DNA of 64,000 nt from positions 6,904,682-6,968,681 of the forward strand of contig JAQFVV010012398.1 in the NCBI GenBank assembly GCA_028023455.1, read 5' to 3'. This document shows, piece by piece, positions 38,801 through 51,449 of this stretch. Both the position numbers and the translations under genes were made by a program. The stretch comes from Epiperipatus broadwayi. Lineage: Eukaryota; Onychophora; Udeonychophora; Euonychophora; Peripatidae. Position 1 is the stretch's first letter, and each line of letters begins with the position of its first letter. The notes under the pieces were generated by a model, which did not search any database, had not been told where the DNA came from, and was given only the letters and a program-made list of their open reading frames with translations.

Positions 38801-40917
38801 TTATGTTTATCCTTATAATAAATCATAGTGGTTTATGTGAAATATAAAACAATTAATTAATTAAAACTCTCAATGGGGAAAAAAAAGCTAAGTGAAAGAA
38901 CTAATTGTTAGAGATAACTACCAAAGAATAAATACACACGGGAGGGAAAGAATGAAATAAATCATTATCAGTAACATTAGCTTATTTGAGAATATAAACT
39001 ATATTGAGACAATGTCTTTTTTTTTATCTTTAAGGATTAAGGTATAAAATGCTCCATTTTAAATAATAACATTAATAAGAAATGTATAAAGAATAATATG
39101 AAGACAAGTATAATTAATGTTGGAAGTATCTAAATAAAATATACTACACAAGTGGAAAATAACTTTCGATTGTGATTGTGAAAGGAAAAAAAAGGAAATC
39201 TAAATATTGTAAGTAACATGATGGCTTGCAATTCTATATTTTTAATAATTTTCTTATAAGTGTAAAAGGAGCAAAAGTGAGAAGAAGATTGATTCATGAC
39301 AGGTTGGAAGCATGAGAAACGATTGAAATACTATTAATAAAAAATAGTTTTTTTTTAATACGATGAACTTGTATATTAGGAAAAAAAACTTATAACGTAA
39401 TGTTTGTATATAGTTAATTTCATATTTTAAAATAATCATTATCAATTCTGGGGGATAAATCAAGAGATAAGGAAATTAATAATTAATTTGATTTGTTTAT
39501 CCATACCAGTAGTTGTTTAAAGTTTTTTTTATTTGATTGAACATTATTAAATAATTAAAATAAATGTATATAAGCTATGATTTAGTAAAATATACACACA
39601 AAAGTAGTTACATATAAGTATTATAAGTAGAGGGGATATGTCTGTGTTTTAATATAATATTAAAAATGATAAATGGTGATATTTAAAGTTTGATCTTGTG
39701 TTTAACTATTAATGCTGTAGTATAATTGTAATATAGTTATAGCTAATTTTAGTTCATAAGTCTTTATAGATATTATTTATAAGACATATATAAAACAGGT
39801 ATAAATTAGAAATAGAAAATTAATACCCTGAGTTATTACATAAAATGAAGATAAAGATTTTTTAAATTTTATTCAGGAGGTACCAAAGAGTGGTCTATCA
39901 ACATTTAACTTAATATCATAAGTGGTAAATGGAAATTAGTCCAGAAAGGGATAAGTAGTCATATTTGACAGGGTGTAGTATAAAAGTTTCATTTATTGTA
40001 TTTTATTATAGAGTTTGATAATAACACAATAGGAAAATTGAGTGTGATATCAGAAAACAATTAATGATTTCATAATTATTGTATTAACATCTTCTTAGTG
40101 CAAAGTGAAGAGAGAGATCAAATGGTGAATATCATAAAATATAAACACACATAAAAATGTAATATTTTATAATATTATAATGAAATTATTTTAGTTGAGA
40201 AAGAAAACATTAATCCATATTTTAAATCTTCTTACATTTTCTGTATAATCTATAAGGAGTAATGAGTGTAAATCAAATCCTTAAAAAAGGGATTGATTAT
40301 TTAATAAACATTATTTTGTGATATATGAAACAAAATTAGATATCATACAACACTTTATTGTATTAACAGGGAATTTTATTTTAAAATATCTCATTGTAAT
40401 TAAGGGGAATATAAATATTAAAAGGTTAATATATGTTATTATATAGTTATATATATTTTTATATTATTTTATGTTAATCCATTTGTTAGTTATAATTAAT
40501 TATTGAAAATTTTTAAATAAAATGTTATTAAAATTAATGTTTTAAAAGTTAAATTAAGTACCCAGAGCTGCATTTCTTTTGTTGGGATCATCATCACTAC
40601 ATCATCATCAGAGAGTATGAATTGTAATATACATATTAACCAAAACATACAATTTGAGATTTGGAGGAAAAATTAATCCAGTACAAAATGTTGTATAACA
40701 ATTATCTCAAAAATATTTCTTGAATGGGATTATCTTCAATTATTGCAAACTGCCTTCATCACATCAGTCATTGAAAAACTATATTGCAAATTTATTAAAG
40801 TAAGTTTATTTATAGGAAATTAGATTATGGATTGGTTATTATTCAATGTTATAAATTATGATTACAATTCGGATAACAATAGTTATTTATTATCAAATAG
40901 TAGAGAACACAAATATA
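35900..40917. other. No recognisable gene
   Basis: A five-kilobase, very AT-rich stretch with no supported coding region or repeat on inspection. Frames here are short and look random. Confidence 0.5.
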
Positions 40918-41077
40918 AAATAGTAATATAAACCATTAAGCATCACATGATCACTATCTTATACTAGCACATAATTGTTTATAAACAAAGCAAAACTCTC
41001 CATACAGTATTGCCACCCTGCCAACAGGGTGGCAATACTGTATGGAGAGTTTTGCTTTGTTTATAAATAGTAATATA
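40918..41077. mobile_element. Family C foldback with 13-bp target duplication
   Basis: The 13-bp direct repeat AAATAGTAATATA lies at 40918-40930 and 41065-41077. Between them, 134 bp begin CATCACATGATCAC-like and then fold into an almost perfect hairpin. Arms of about 43 nt (40977-41020 and 41024-41064) contain GCAAAACTCTCCATACAGT and its complement around a loop CCAA. The body is the start of family C. The long target duplication is like that of retrotransposed (LINE/Penelope-type) insertions, not of cut-and-paste MITEs. Confidence 0.85.
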
Positions 41078-42440
41078 CTTTTAATTATAAAGAATATAAG
41101 TCTTTTCTTTGTTAAGAAACTACCTATAGAGTTAAGTAAAATCCGTCTTGATATTTTATAGGTAGAATAAATAGTTAATTAAAATCAATGATAATCCTGA
41201 GATCTCCTTAGTATAATATTAGGTTATTCTTAATTATAATCCTATAAAAGTAATCATAATAAAAAAGATCAATATACAATGGAATGATAATATAAGTAAT
41301 TAATTAGGTTAATTTAAATTTAATAATTATAGATACTTTATTGTATTCATTTAAATACTTTTTAACCAGGCTTTAATCTGACTTCCATGTGCCTTAAAAT
41401 TCATAATAGTCAAGCATATTTAAGTGTTATTGTTAGTCATGGGAATATTTGGATACTTAATGAGGAGTGTCTTGGTATTAATTCTTCGGAATTTATTTAA
41501 TGCTAAAGGGTATCTAGTTTTGTTAATAGAATAAGTGGGTGTCACAATTGCTAATATTAATTAAATATAGTTTAGAAGTAATGTAGAGCATTAAATTGTA
41601 CCTAGATATTGTCACAGTATAGCCTAAATTAGAAACTTGTCATATTTTCTAGGGATCATCTTCCTATTGGCAGAGTACAATATCTATATAATATATTAAC
41701 TACAAAAAATTGTATTGTGGCATTCAAATAACAATTGTTTCATGCACAGCATTTAAGATAAAATACATTCAAATTTGTTTATATATTGAAATGGTTGACC
41801 TTAGTTCAAGATTGAGTTTCACTGTTCTACCACAACCCATGTTTCATCCAGCTCTTTTTTGTCATATGTATATAAACTATACATATATTTCTGAGAAGCA
41901 TCTATGAGATTTATAAATATAAATCTTAAATAAAAATTTTCTTTAATTATTTTAAATATTAACTTTTCTAGATGCAACTCAGATATATAAGTATATTAAC
42001 AAAACTTTTATATATATAAAAGCACAAATAAATATTGTAAATAATTTTGTATTTTTTTTCTTTAATTATATCTTATTTATTTTGTAATTATTTTTCATTA
42101 TAAAACTACATAAAATTTCAAGATGGAATATGCAGTCGTTAACTGTCCAAGAATAATTAAAGGGGTGGGAACATTAGTTTGTTTCATGATTTAAAAGGAA
42201 TTTTTAAATTAAAGTAAAATCTAAAACAAAGCTAATTGATTTAGTTAACTGTTAACATTCTTATCAAATCTATTTCCAATCTGGAAATTGATTTGAATTT
42301 ATTTTTGGACAGTTATCTAACGATTGCATCTCTACTAACAATAAAGAATGGATTTCTGTAAATTAAAAATTAATTAGAGTTAAGAAGTTTAATTAAAACA
42401 AACATTCTTTGAATAATTAAAAACTGACATAAATAGGGCC
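41078..42440. other. No recognisable gene
   Basis: AT-rich sequence without a supported feature. Confidence 0.5.
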
Positions 42441-42459
42441 AAAAATCTATTGTGTCAGA

Positions 42460-42694
42460 GTTCGGTCAATAGTCGCTAACCGACTTCACGTCTGTTTAAT
42501 TTTTGAGAGGCCTAAGCCATCTTCCCTCCATCTTCAGCTCAACTCTTCACCATGCAGAGATGTAGCTCCTATTACTCAAGTGTGTCCATGTTGTCAAAAA
42601 ACCACCAAGGCCAAAAGACATGCTTTAAATCGAAGAATATCACCTGTCACAGAAGATTCATCAATACTGTATTTCATACAATCCTGAGGTAATG
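42460..42694 (+). other. Possible exon with splice donor
   Basis: This block is richer in GC than its surroundings. It holds a short frame from ATG at 42553 (45 codons, MQRCSSYYSSV...) and ends ATCCTGAG with GTAATG following, a fair 5' splice donor. No homology is recognised. It may be an exon of a non-coding transcript or merely a repeat relic. Confidence 0.2.
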
Positions 42695-43554
42695 AACCCA
42701 GTAATTATAATCGTAGTACCTAAATTCTAATCTCTAACTCTTTAAAATGAATGTATTATTATTCTGAATCTCTTTTAACTTGCCAATCTGCGAGTATGTT
42801 AAGTTAATAATTTTCTTTGTATCAATTTCTCTACTATCCAAATTAATACTACTATAAAATTTTTCATCTAACTCATGCTTCTTATTATTTTTATAATTTA
42901 ATGTGGTTATAATTTATTTTTAATGATATTTTTATATTTTTCACTTAATTTTATTTGTAAATGCCAACCAAATCCAGTCTTATGAACTTACTTCTATATC
43001 CCACTGTGGAATAGAAAAGGAGGGTGGTTAATGAGTTCTTGTTAGTTATTTCTAAATAGCTTGTAAGATTGGGTTTGTATTTTAAATGAATACATGCTTT
43101 TAAATAAATATTTTATCGTAAGTTTATACAAAATGTATAAATACTTTTCAATCTGGGGTGGATATTGGTGTCTGTTAATTTTATGGATTTCTTTATTGAT
43201 CATCATTGCCACAAAAGCCTGGCAACCTTATTCTATTTTGTTATTTGCACTTTTAAGTGCATGAATTTTAATTTTTTTATATGAAACAAAATAGTAATGA
43301 TTCAACAAGGGGGAGCAATGCACACTTCATTAATTATAGTTTTAACTTCTGATTAATGATTCTATCTTACATGGGTCATTATTTTAACATATCATTATGT
43401 ATTTGTTAAACCATTTAAGGCTTTATTTCAATATTTAAATCCAATGATTTTATATTCTTATAATAGCATTGCTGGCATATGTCAAATTATAAATAAGCCA
43501 CATAGGTCTTGATCTGATTCACCTCTAAATCATTCCAGGGAATCACGATCATCT

Positions 43555-43645
43555 TCATTTGTCATTCTTCTCCAAGTATATATTTATGTACTGCTTTGAT
43601 TCATCTGTACTTTGCCCCGATGGATTCCAAGCCTTCTGTTTTGTT
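43555..43645 (-). pseudogene. Possible acyl-CoA-binding-protein-like C-terminal fragment
   Basis: The minus strand reads TKQKAWNPSGQSTDESKQYI and continues NIYLEKNDK to a TGA at 43555-43557. The AWN, G-x-S, DE-x-K and YI spacing resembles the last helix of acyl-CoA-binding domains. The higher-GC sequence upstream (to about 43810) contains a stop and gives only a vague match (VGNCYGP). It could be a processed pseudogene piece, a diverged exon or chance. Confidence 0.25.
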
Positions 43646-44196
43646 AGTATTCTCATTCATAACAGGTTAGTGTAGTTGAAGCTCTGCATGGCCCTGCCAT
43701 GATCTGGCCCATAGCAATTTCCTACCAACCTTTCCTTCAGTACTCTCAGCATGAAGTTGGCATACCACCTTAATAATTGGAGAATGACCTTTTCTTGGCC
43801 AAAGCAGCCATTTTTCTCTCTCTCACTGACATAATGCTAGCAATGCAATTTCCTATGTTTAGTTTTCTAGCCTGTTTGACAAAATAAATTGTAATGATAT
43901 GTGATAATGAAACATTTTTCTCTTTGTAATTTTTCATTGGAGTTTAGATCCAATCTCTCATGAAGCTGCCCTCCCCTTTATTAAAATAAGCTATTCACCG
44001 TATTGATAGAGTTTCGCAATATTTGATAGTTATATGTCAAAAATATTTAATAAATAAATGTTTTTAGTATATTTTGATCAGAATGTATCCTTACTTAATT
44101 GTTGTAAATAAATTCTATAAATGGAGAACAAACTTATGTATTAAATGCTAAGGGTATCCTACTAAAATCGTATAATCAGCAAAACTCTATTGTATC

Positions 44197-44630
44197 TTTA
44201 TAAAGTGGTATTATTTTACGGTTTGCTGTTATTGAGATATGGAACTTTAAACAGAGGGCGTTACTGGATATTTGTAATTGTATAATGGTTTGTATATTTT
44301 CTATAATTATTTCAGTGAGTGTTAACAATAACTTTCTTTTCATTTATAGTTTGGAAGGAGTTTAAAGATTAAAATCTAATGTTTAGTTTATCTTTAATAA
44401 CTTTGTAAACTTGTTAGTTTATTAGCAAAATTTAAGATTGTTTGCTTATTTAAAAAATTTCATGCTCTGTGTTTGAGTAGGTCTGTATTTCAATATTTAA
44501 CATCGTTTAGCATACAACTATAAAGTGGTATCATTTTACAGTTTGCTATTATTGAGATATGGAACTTTAAACAGAGGGCATTACTGGATATTTGTAATTG
44601 TATAATGGTTTGTATATTTTTTTATATATT
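44197..44630 (+). repeat. Family D tandem units, period 320 bp
   Basis: The block AAAGTGGTAT(T/C)ATTTTAC through AACTTTAAACAGAGGGC(G/A)TTACTGG occurs at about 44203 and 44523. GGCG/GGCA sites are 320 bp apart. One full unit plus a partial second is present. It is the same family as the foldback at 30841-31080. I searched both strands for a CTGATGA/GAAA hammerhead core and found none. Confidence 0.8.
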
Positions 44631-44949
44631 TAAATGTATAAAATGTTCACCAAACCACCCAGATAAATCTGTTTTGTAACATTGAATAAAATCCTACTTT
44701 TAAATATACGTTCAGTATTGTAACCACCACACTAAATTGATATTTGTTAAAATAAAAATAATTGTATCAAGTTTATTAAATGTTTGTAATGAAAACAAAG
44801 TTTTAAAGGCATGAAGTTGATTATATATATAAAACTCATCTTGAATTTTGTTTAAATAAATATTTATATTTTAATCTTTAATCCAGTTGGTCGAGTCTCC
44901 TTAATATATTTATTTTATATTTTTTTAATTTATATCTCAGGTTCACTCA

Positions 44950-45185
44950 ATCTCTTATCATCATCATCACCAGTTGAGTTCTCATGCAAAACGCTGTAGC
45001 ACTGGGCCCGGAAATAATGAATTTATGTAGTATCACCATAGGTGTTGTCCGTAGTGTTATAGATATGGGGAATGGGCAAACAGGTTAGAATTCATGCTTG
45101 CTCCTGACCTGCGTATCTCGGGCATAATTGGATTCAGGGTACTTTTGCTCAGATTCTAAGTCTTGTTGGATGGACATACATTTTT
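44950..45185 (-). repeat. Unclassified GC-richer repeat with (GAT)n tail
   Basis: This block has much higher GC than its surroundings and on the minus strand ends CAACTGGTGATGATGATGAT. Short GAT repeats at a 3' end are typical of RTE-type LINEs and the SINEs they move. The body is not recognised. Confidence 0.35.
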
Positions 45186-45189
45186 GACT

Positions 45190-47514
45190 GGTACAGTATA
45201 TATATACTAAAACAATTTTCAAACTCTTTTATATATGATGTATAAGTTCAAATTATTATCATCTATTACTAAGGTTGTCACACTTGAAAATAATAGTAAG
45301 CCAAACCCAGTAAAAATATTGGTGTTAAAATAATAGTAAACTGCCATCACATCTTTTATTCTGGAAAATCATCAATTTAAAACACACACACGAATGGAAA
45401 AACTGTAATAAATGTTTTCAGAGGTAATTTTTGTGAACAAAATCTTATCTTTCACTTAGAATTTGTCCTAATCAGATAATTAATTATATATATAGATATT
45501 CATGAACATAGATTGGCGCACATATGTAGATATATTATTGTAGATTATCTATTATTAATTAATCAGCTTTTTAGAAAAGGCCATTTCGAAATAGCTATGT
45601 GAAAAAATCGCAAATCAATGTATTACCCAAATTTAAAAAAAAAATTGTTTCTTAACTATGATTTTAATCTTCTCACTAAAAACAAAATAAAACAGTTATT
45701 GTGGCTGACTATTTTATGATATTAAAACTATTTTTCAGTTATAATAAAAATATCACAACGAAATAAAAACATAATATCTTTTCAGTATAATAATTAATCA
45801 CCCTTTATAAGATGTGATAGAGCAATGTCGATCTGATAACAATGGAGATTCAGGTATTTGATATCTGTAACTTATCTGACAAGAAATGAATGCCTAGTGA
45901 GAGAGTGTGGTGGGAATTTTTGTATTGGTGATGGCGGCAATATAGTGTAGTTGAGATGAGCGATAAACTAATAAAAATAAAAGAAAAAAAATAAACAACT
46001 TTTCGTCTTTATTATAAAGTAAATGTTATAATTAATGTCTATATTACAAGCATAATTCATATGTAAATTACCACATTTTTTTTATTTGCATATGAAATTT
46101 TATGATATAGAATTTAAAAAAATAAGCAGACATTGAAACTGGATATTTTGTGTTGGTGTAATAAAATCGGAGATTCAACCCGATTGCAATCATATACAGA
46201 TTAAAAAGAAGCGCTCTGGTTTATTTAAATACATGTTCTGATTTCAATTCTAAATTATTATTTTTTTAAATTTCAATTAATATATAATCTTTTCTAAAAT
46301 TCGTTTCTTTAATTAAAACATTTTTTTATCTTAAGATACTTTGAATGAATTCTAATTTTCTTTAAATTTTCAGGTGATTCGAACTGTCACACAACACGTA
46401 ATAGAGACAAAAAAGAAAGAAACTATATTTGTATTGGCATTTCCTTGTGTGAAGGACAATTTAGTTTATGTAATAATAATAAAAAAGCAATGTCCTAAAG
46501 AATAAATTTTTAGAAAAGATTTAATTGGGTTTGAATTTTTTTTAATTAGGACAATAATACTGTATATATGACAACTGAAATTTGAAACCACCAACAACAA
46601 AAAAAATTGTTAATTTACTTGGATAAGAGGTGAGGGATTAACTGCAAAAAAAAGTACGTGTAAAATTACTATGTAATTAGAGCCAAATGAACTATTCTTT
46701 TTTTAAAAAAGTATATATATAACTCTCAGATTATAACTTTAAAAATATTATATATTTATAAGCAAGATTAAAAGTAAAATATTCTTAAATAATTCATTAC
46801 AGATTAAAAAACACTCCTGCATCCATGACAAACAACAACAAATAACTACAACCCGGGATTCTTGAGCGATTCCAAAGCTAGATGTTTCCCAAATCTATTA
46901 GAATCAAGATTTTAAAAAAAATCTTGATTTGATGGGTTAAAAAAATAATTGTATTCATCACCCTTATTCCCATGCCACTAGTGGCTTCTGATATATTTTT
47001 ACATTAAATCAGTAAAAGATAGTATTCATACTGAATATATTTATATGATGTCCATATTGGTGAAAGATATTGCAGATCTCGGTTTGTTTATTTACTAGCT
47101 AAGAATAGATAGATAGCTATTTATTACCCAATAGGATTATATATATTTTTAGAAGTTTATGTGATCTCTTGTAGCTCTCATAACTGTAAAGGGGGAAGGA
47201 ATACTTACCTTTGATGATGATGATATTATTATTACTATTATTATTGTTTTATAAATTTAAACTGATTGAAGAATCATAACTTAATAAAACCCAAGCTTTT
47301 TAAAGCATAAGTGTATCCCTGCCATTCAATAATTAAAATCATTAGATGGATAGACTATCACAAATATCTAAAAACATTTATTAAGCTCCTGTAGACAAAA
47401 TTGGCTAGTTAATTTTTTTCAAATTTCTCATTATTTGGAATCCTATATATTGAGAATATAATAGATCAGTGCCTGGATCACTATATCATGAGGTTCCAAT
47501 GTATATATCTATAT
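45190..47514. other. Mostly featureless; possible acceptor at 46373
   Basis: No gene is supported. A pyrimidine-rich tract ending TTTAAATTTTCAG at 46372 is a good 3' splice acceptor. It is followed by about 100 bases of mixed composition, a stop-rich end and AATAAA near 46500. It could pair with the donor at 42694, but the joined frame closes immediately. Confidence 0.25.
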
Positions 47515-47626
47515 ATAACGAAACTTAAATATATTCCAAACAACGGTAAACAATTTATAATATAAATATAGTATAATATAATATAAATTGTTTACCGTTG
47601 TTTGGAATATATTAAAGTTTCGTTAT
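47515..47626. mobile_element. 112-bp near-perfect palindrome
   Basis: Arms of about 45 bp, opening ATAACGAAACTT and ending AAGTTTCGTTAT, differ at about one position and enclose an ~22-bp AT-rich loop. It looks like a foldback MITE. No clear target duplication was seen in the AT-rich flanks. Confidence 0.8.
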
Positions 47627-47655
47627 TGTATTATTGATATTAGCGGACATTTATT

Positions 47656-47873
47656 TTGTTTTATATATATATTATCATAACTAAAATTACCTACAACACT
47701 TTCATTTTTCATTTGTTTACCAATACTAGCATTAAAGTCACCCATAACAATTTTAAAATGTTGTTTATTCTGATCAAAAGCCTTTTGTATACCCATACAA
47801 AAATTTTCTACTACTTCATCACTATGAGAACTTGTTGGGGCATAGACTTGTAGAGTTTGCAGAAAAGGAAAAA
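47656..47873 (-). pseudogene. RTE LINE endonuclease part, inverted
   Basis: The minus strand encodes VYAPTSSHSDEVVENF, then MGDFNASIGKQMKNESVVG. This is the latter half of an apurinic-type endonuclease as in RTE LINEs, with the DFNA motif intact. The next part of the same protein is on the opposite strand immediately to the right. The 5' end of the LINE is therefore inverted, with some 15-20 residues lost at the junction. Confidence 0.85.
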
Positions 47874-47879
47874 CTTTAT

Positions 47880-50123
47880 AATATGAATTCTTTTTTTTTT
47901 GAGAAAAATGTTAAAAGGAAATGAACATGGAAACATCCAAATGAAGATACAGCAGAATTGGATTATATTTTGACTAACAGAAAATACCTATTTCAAGATT
48001 GTAATGTTCTTAATAAATTTAACCCAGTAAATGATCATCGATTAGTAAGATGTAAGATATATGTTAATGCAAAACTAGAGAGACAAAAATTATTAAGAAA
48101 AACAATATTTACAGTTGATATTTCTAATCTTCAGAAACACTCTAATGAATTTAAATTAGAATTTACAAATCGGTTTCAAGTATTAGTAGATTTTGAACAT
48201 GATTCAGATTTGAATAAAATTAATAAGAAAATAACTGATACACTTTTAAAAACTGCAACAAAGATAACTGGCAGAAAAAGACAGCAATTAATCAAGAACA
48301 TTTCTACTGAGACTAGAGAATTTATGAAGAAAAGAAGGAATATGAAGATATACAAAAATGATGCATTAAAAAGGATTGAATACCTCGAATTTTGTAAAAT
48401 GGTGTGGAAAAGAGTTGAAAATGATATAAAAAAGTATAACTGTGAACTAGCAAGGAAAGCTGTAGAAGAGAATAAAAGTCTCAAAAGTGTAAAACAACAT
48501 TTTGGTATTGGTAGGAAATTTATATCGGCAATAAGGAAAAAAAAGAACTGTTACTAAAAAGAGAGATGACATCATTAAATGGGTAGAAGATTTCTATAAA
48601 GAATTATATAGTAATAAAGAACAAGTATCTCCTATATCTATTATATCTTCCCAATTGTCCAGAATTTTAAATGAAGAAGTGAGACATGCAATTAAATTTA
48701 TGAAGAAAGGAAAAGCTCCAGGGATGGAATTATAATTGATATATTAAGAGAAGCAGGTGAAGAAATAGATTTTATATAGCAAATATCTAAATGATTAAGA
48801 TGTACCAGATGATTGAAAGAATGCAGTAGTAATATTAATATTTAAAAAAGGTGATAAAGAAGATATTAGAAATTACAGACCTATCAGCCTTTTAACAGTT
48901 TTATACAAAGTTTTTATCAAGATAATTACAACTGTCTACAGAGAACATTGGATTTCCACCAATCAAGAGAACAAGCTGGATTTAAAAGTGGGTTTAGTAC
49001 AGTAGATCATATCCAGGTATTGAGAGAAGTTATAGAAAGGACAAATTAATATGAGTTGCCATTATGCTTTGGATTTGTAGATTATGAAAAGCCATTTGAT
49101 TCTATAAACATTTCTTCAGTGATTAAAGCATTGGATCATCAAGGTATAGATCCAGGATATTGTCATATTTTAAAGATTATTTATAAAAATGCAACAGCAA
49201 CAATTAGATTACATAATGAAACTAGGAAAGTCAACATTGAGAAGGGTGTAAGACAGGGTGACTCCTTATCTCCAAAACTTTTTACAGCAGTGCTGCAAGA
49301 AGTATTTTGTGGATTAAAATGTGAATCTAAAAGAGTGAAAGTGAATGGAGATTATTTAAGTCATTTAGATTTTTCAGATGATGTAATTGTTTTTGCAAAT
49401 AATGCTTTAGATCTGCAGAAAATGTTGCAGGAGTTATCATATGAAAGTAGGACTAAAGATAAATCTTAAAAAGAATAAAGTAATGATCAATGGATTTTCT
49501 CAACATATGAAAATAAAGACTGATTATGATGAGTTAGAAGAAATTAACAGCTACAAATACCTTGGTCAGATTATTAATACAGATGGAAATATTAATGATG
49601 AAATTAATCATAGAATTAAACTTGGTTGGAGTGCTTTTGGTCAAAATAACTTGATACTAAATGGAAATATGCCTATGTGTTTGAAAAGAAAGGTTTTTAA
49701 TAAATGTATTTTAGCAGTTTTTACTTATGGATCTGAGACTTAGACACTTAATAGAAGAGCAATACATAGACTTCAGACCACTCAAGGAAGTATGAAGAGA
49801 TGCAGGTTAGGAGTAACAAGAAGAGATTGAAAATGCAATATATGGGTAAGAGAAAAAACAGGTGTTATTGACCTCATTGAAAAAATTAAAAGACTGAAGT
49901 GGAGTTGGGCTGGACATATTTCTAGAAGATATGATAATAGATGGACAATTGAAATCTTAAAATGGATTCCAAGAGATTTAAAAGGCACAGAAAGAGACAC
50001 ATGTGAGATAGATGGGTGAATAAGAAAATGTGCAGGGGTGATGTGGAGAAGAGAAGCTAAAGATTGGAGAAGATGGTTGGAACTTGGAGAGATCTTCATC
50101 ATGCAGTGGATTGATAATGGTGA

Positions 50124-50126
<3 letters not shown>
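47880..50126 (+). pseudogene. RTE-type LINE, end of endonuclease, RT and C-terminus
   Basis: The + strand continues the LINE protein. RKWTWKHPNEDTAELDYIL lies near 47915-47970, then the linker frame 47958-48557. After a frameshift come [23 protein letters not shown] near 48850-48900, FVDYEKPFDSI (RT motif A) in 49056-49469, KGVRQGDSLSPKLF, and SHLDFSDDVIVFA with FSDD in place of FADD. NSYKYLGQIINTDG follows in 49441-49743, and a tail with RRWLELGEIFIMQWID to about 50116. It ends GGTGATGATATAT, a short-repeat tail usual for RTE. At least four frameshifts or stops make it inactive. RTE elements reverse transcribe at a nicked target. Confidence 0.9.
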
Positions 50127-50157
<31 letters not shown>

Positions 50158-50162
50158 TCACC

Positions 50163-50211
<49 letters not shown>
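50119..50211. repeat. (AT)n tracts with GGTGATG/CATCACC palindrome
   Basis: GGTGATGATATAT at 50119 is mirrored by ATATATCATCACC ending at 50162, followed by more AT repeats to 50211. Opposite-strand frames here and in the LINE 3' end are artefacts. Confidence 0.85.
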
Positions 50212-50217
<6 letters not shown>

Positions 50218-50286
50218 ACACCATATTGCACATTTTTGAAACATGTGAATAAAGACATCTGAAAATTCAAAAATCACCAAGATGCT

Positions 50287-50328
50287 CCAAGATGCACATT
50301 TCACACTGAACCAGCACCTATCAATTGG
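50287..50328 (-). ncRNA. Degenerate hammerhead ribozyme, family B copy 1
   Basis: On the minus strand CCAA (stem I) is followed by TTGATAG (the CTGATGA box with three changes), then a weakened stem II around GTGCTGGTTCAGTGT and an intact GAAA. Stem III is ATG/CAT around TG, with C at the cleavage position and TTGG closing stem I. The core changes should abolish activity. Confidence 0.6.
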
Positions 50329-50329
50329 C

Positions 50330-51148
50330 TCAAGTCACAATCTTTTACAGATCACATCTTTATCATTTATTTAATATTGATGAATAGCAAATTATTAAAT
50401 TTTAATTTAAAATTCTCATGTATTAAACTTTCTGCAATCATAAATTGACATAAGCCATTAAAGATAAGTACATTAATGATTATTATAGAAAATTTGATAT
50501 TTGTATGTCAATATATAAAACAGAAATTGTGACATTACTTTCATAAGAATGACAACTATAACAATAATCAGAGAAATTTAAATGTACTTGTATAACTTCC
50601 ATGCAGTTATGTTTAGACCAAGAATGCTTACATGCAAAAAATTCAATGTCTAATTGCATTAACAAAATACTATAGAACTTTTGAGTAATAGCAAATTATG
50701 ATCAAGTTGCTTACAAAAAACATAAAATTTTGAAATTTACATTTAATAAAAAAAAACAATAATAATTAGTATATTTTTACAATGTGATGATACTAAGTTT
50801 TATTGTTGATCACATTTAAGTCTACCCATAATTTTCTATATTCATTGAATAGGCTAAATTCATTCCAAAATTTTTAAATTTCTATAGTTCTTTTAAAATT
50901 TTTACAAGTAAAGACTAGATGAAGGTCATAATAAATATATAATTATGACAAAAATGAAAAGAATATTTTTTCTAAAATAATAGTTTGTGTGGATTTGTAC
51001 AAAATATACTATATAAGGTTTTTTCTATGAGTGAAAGTTTGTCTCATTTATTGATTTTTCTTATACAAAACAAGCTTTATAGAGTAAAAGTTTTTTCTTT
51101 TATAGAAAAATATATAAGCAGAAGGGAATACACATCAATTTTTCAATT
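50330..51148. other. No recognisable gene
   Basis: Beyond the family B flank (to about 50400), AT-rich sequence with no supported feature. Confidence 0.5.
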
Positions 51149-51449
51149 GTCTAGATCAGTGTTTTCCAAAGTAGGTGGTACTGTTCCCTAGTGGGTGGTG
51201 AAGACTTCTAGTGGGGTGATATTAGGTTCAGATGTTCAGGTTGTCTAGCCTTTTCTCTGGATGCACTGATCATCAGATTTAACTTGCTCTCAAACCACTA
51301 ATTTTTTACATTATTTTGCTGATTTTATGGTTATTTTATAAAATTGTTTATGTGCAAGAATATATAAAAAAGGGTGATAGTCAGAGTAATTGCAATTTTT
51401 TTTGCACATTTTGATGGTTTTTTCCCCTCTATTAACAAGTTAAAAAAAT

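Noticed and set aside
40918-41077. Interpretation as a cut-and-paste MITE
   Set aside because: The 13-bp target duplication and the relation to tandem ribozyme units argue for retrotransposition.
49782-50270. 162-codon minus-strand frame
   Set aside because: It is antisense to the LINE C-terminus and the (AT)n tract.
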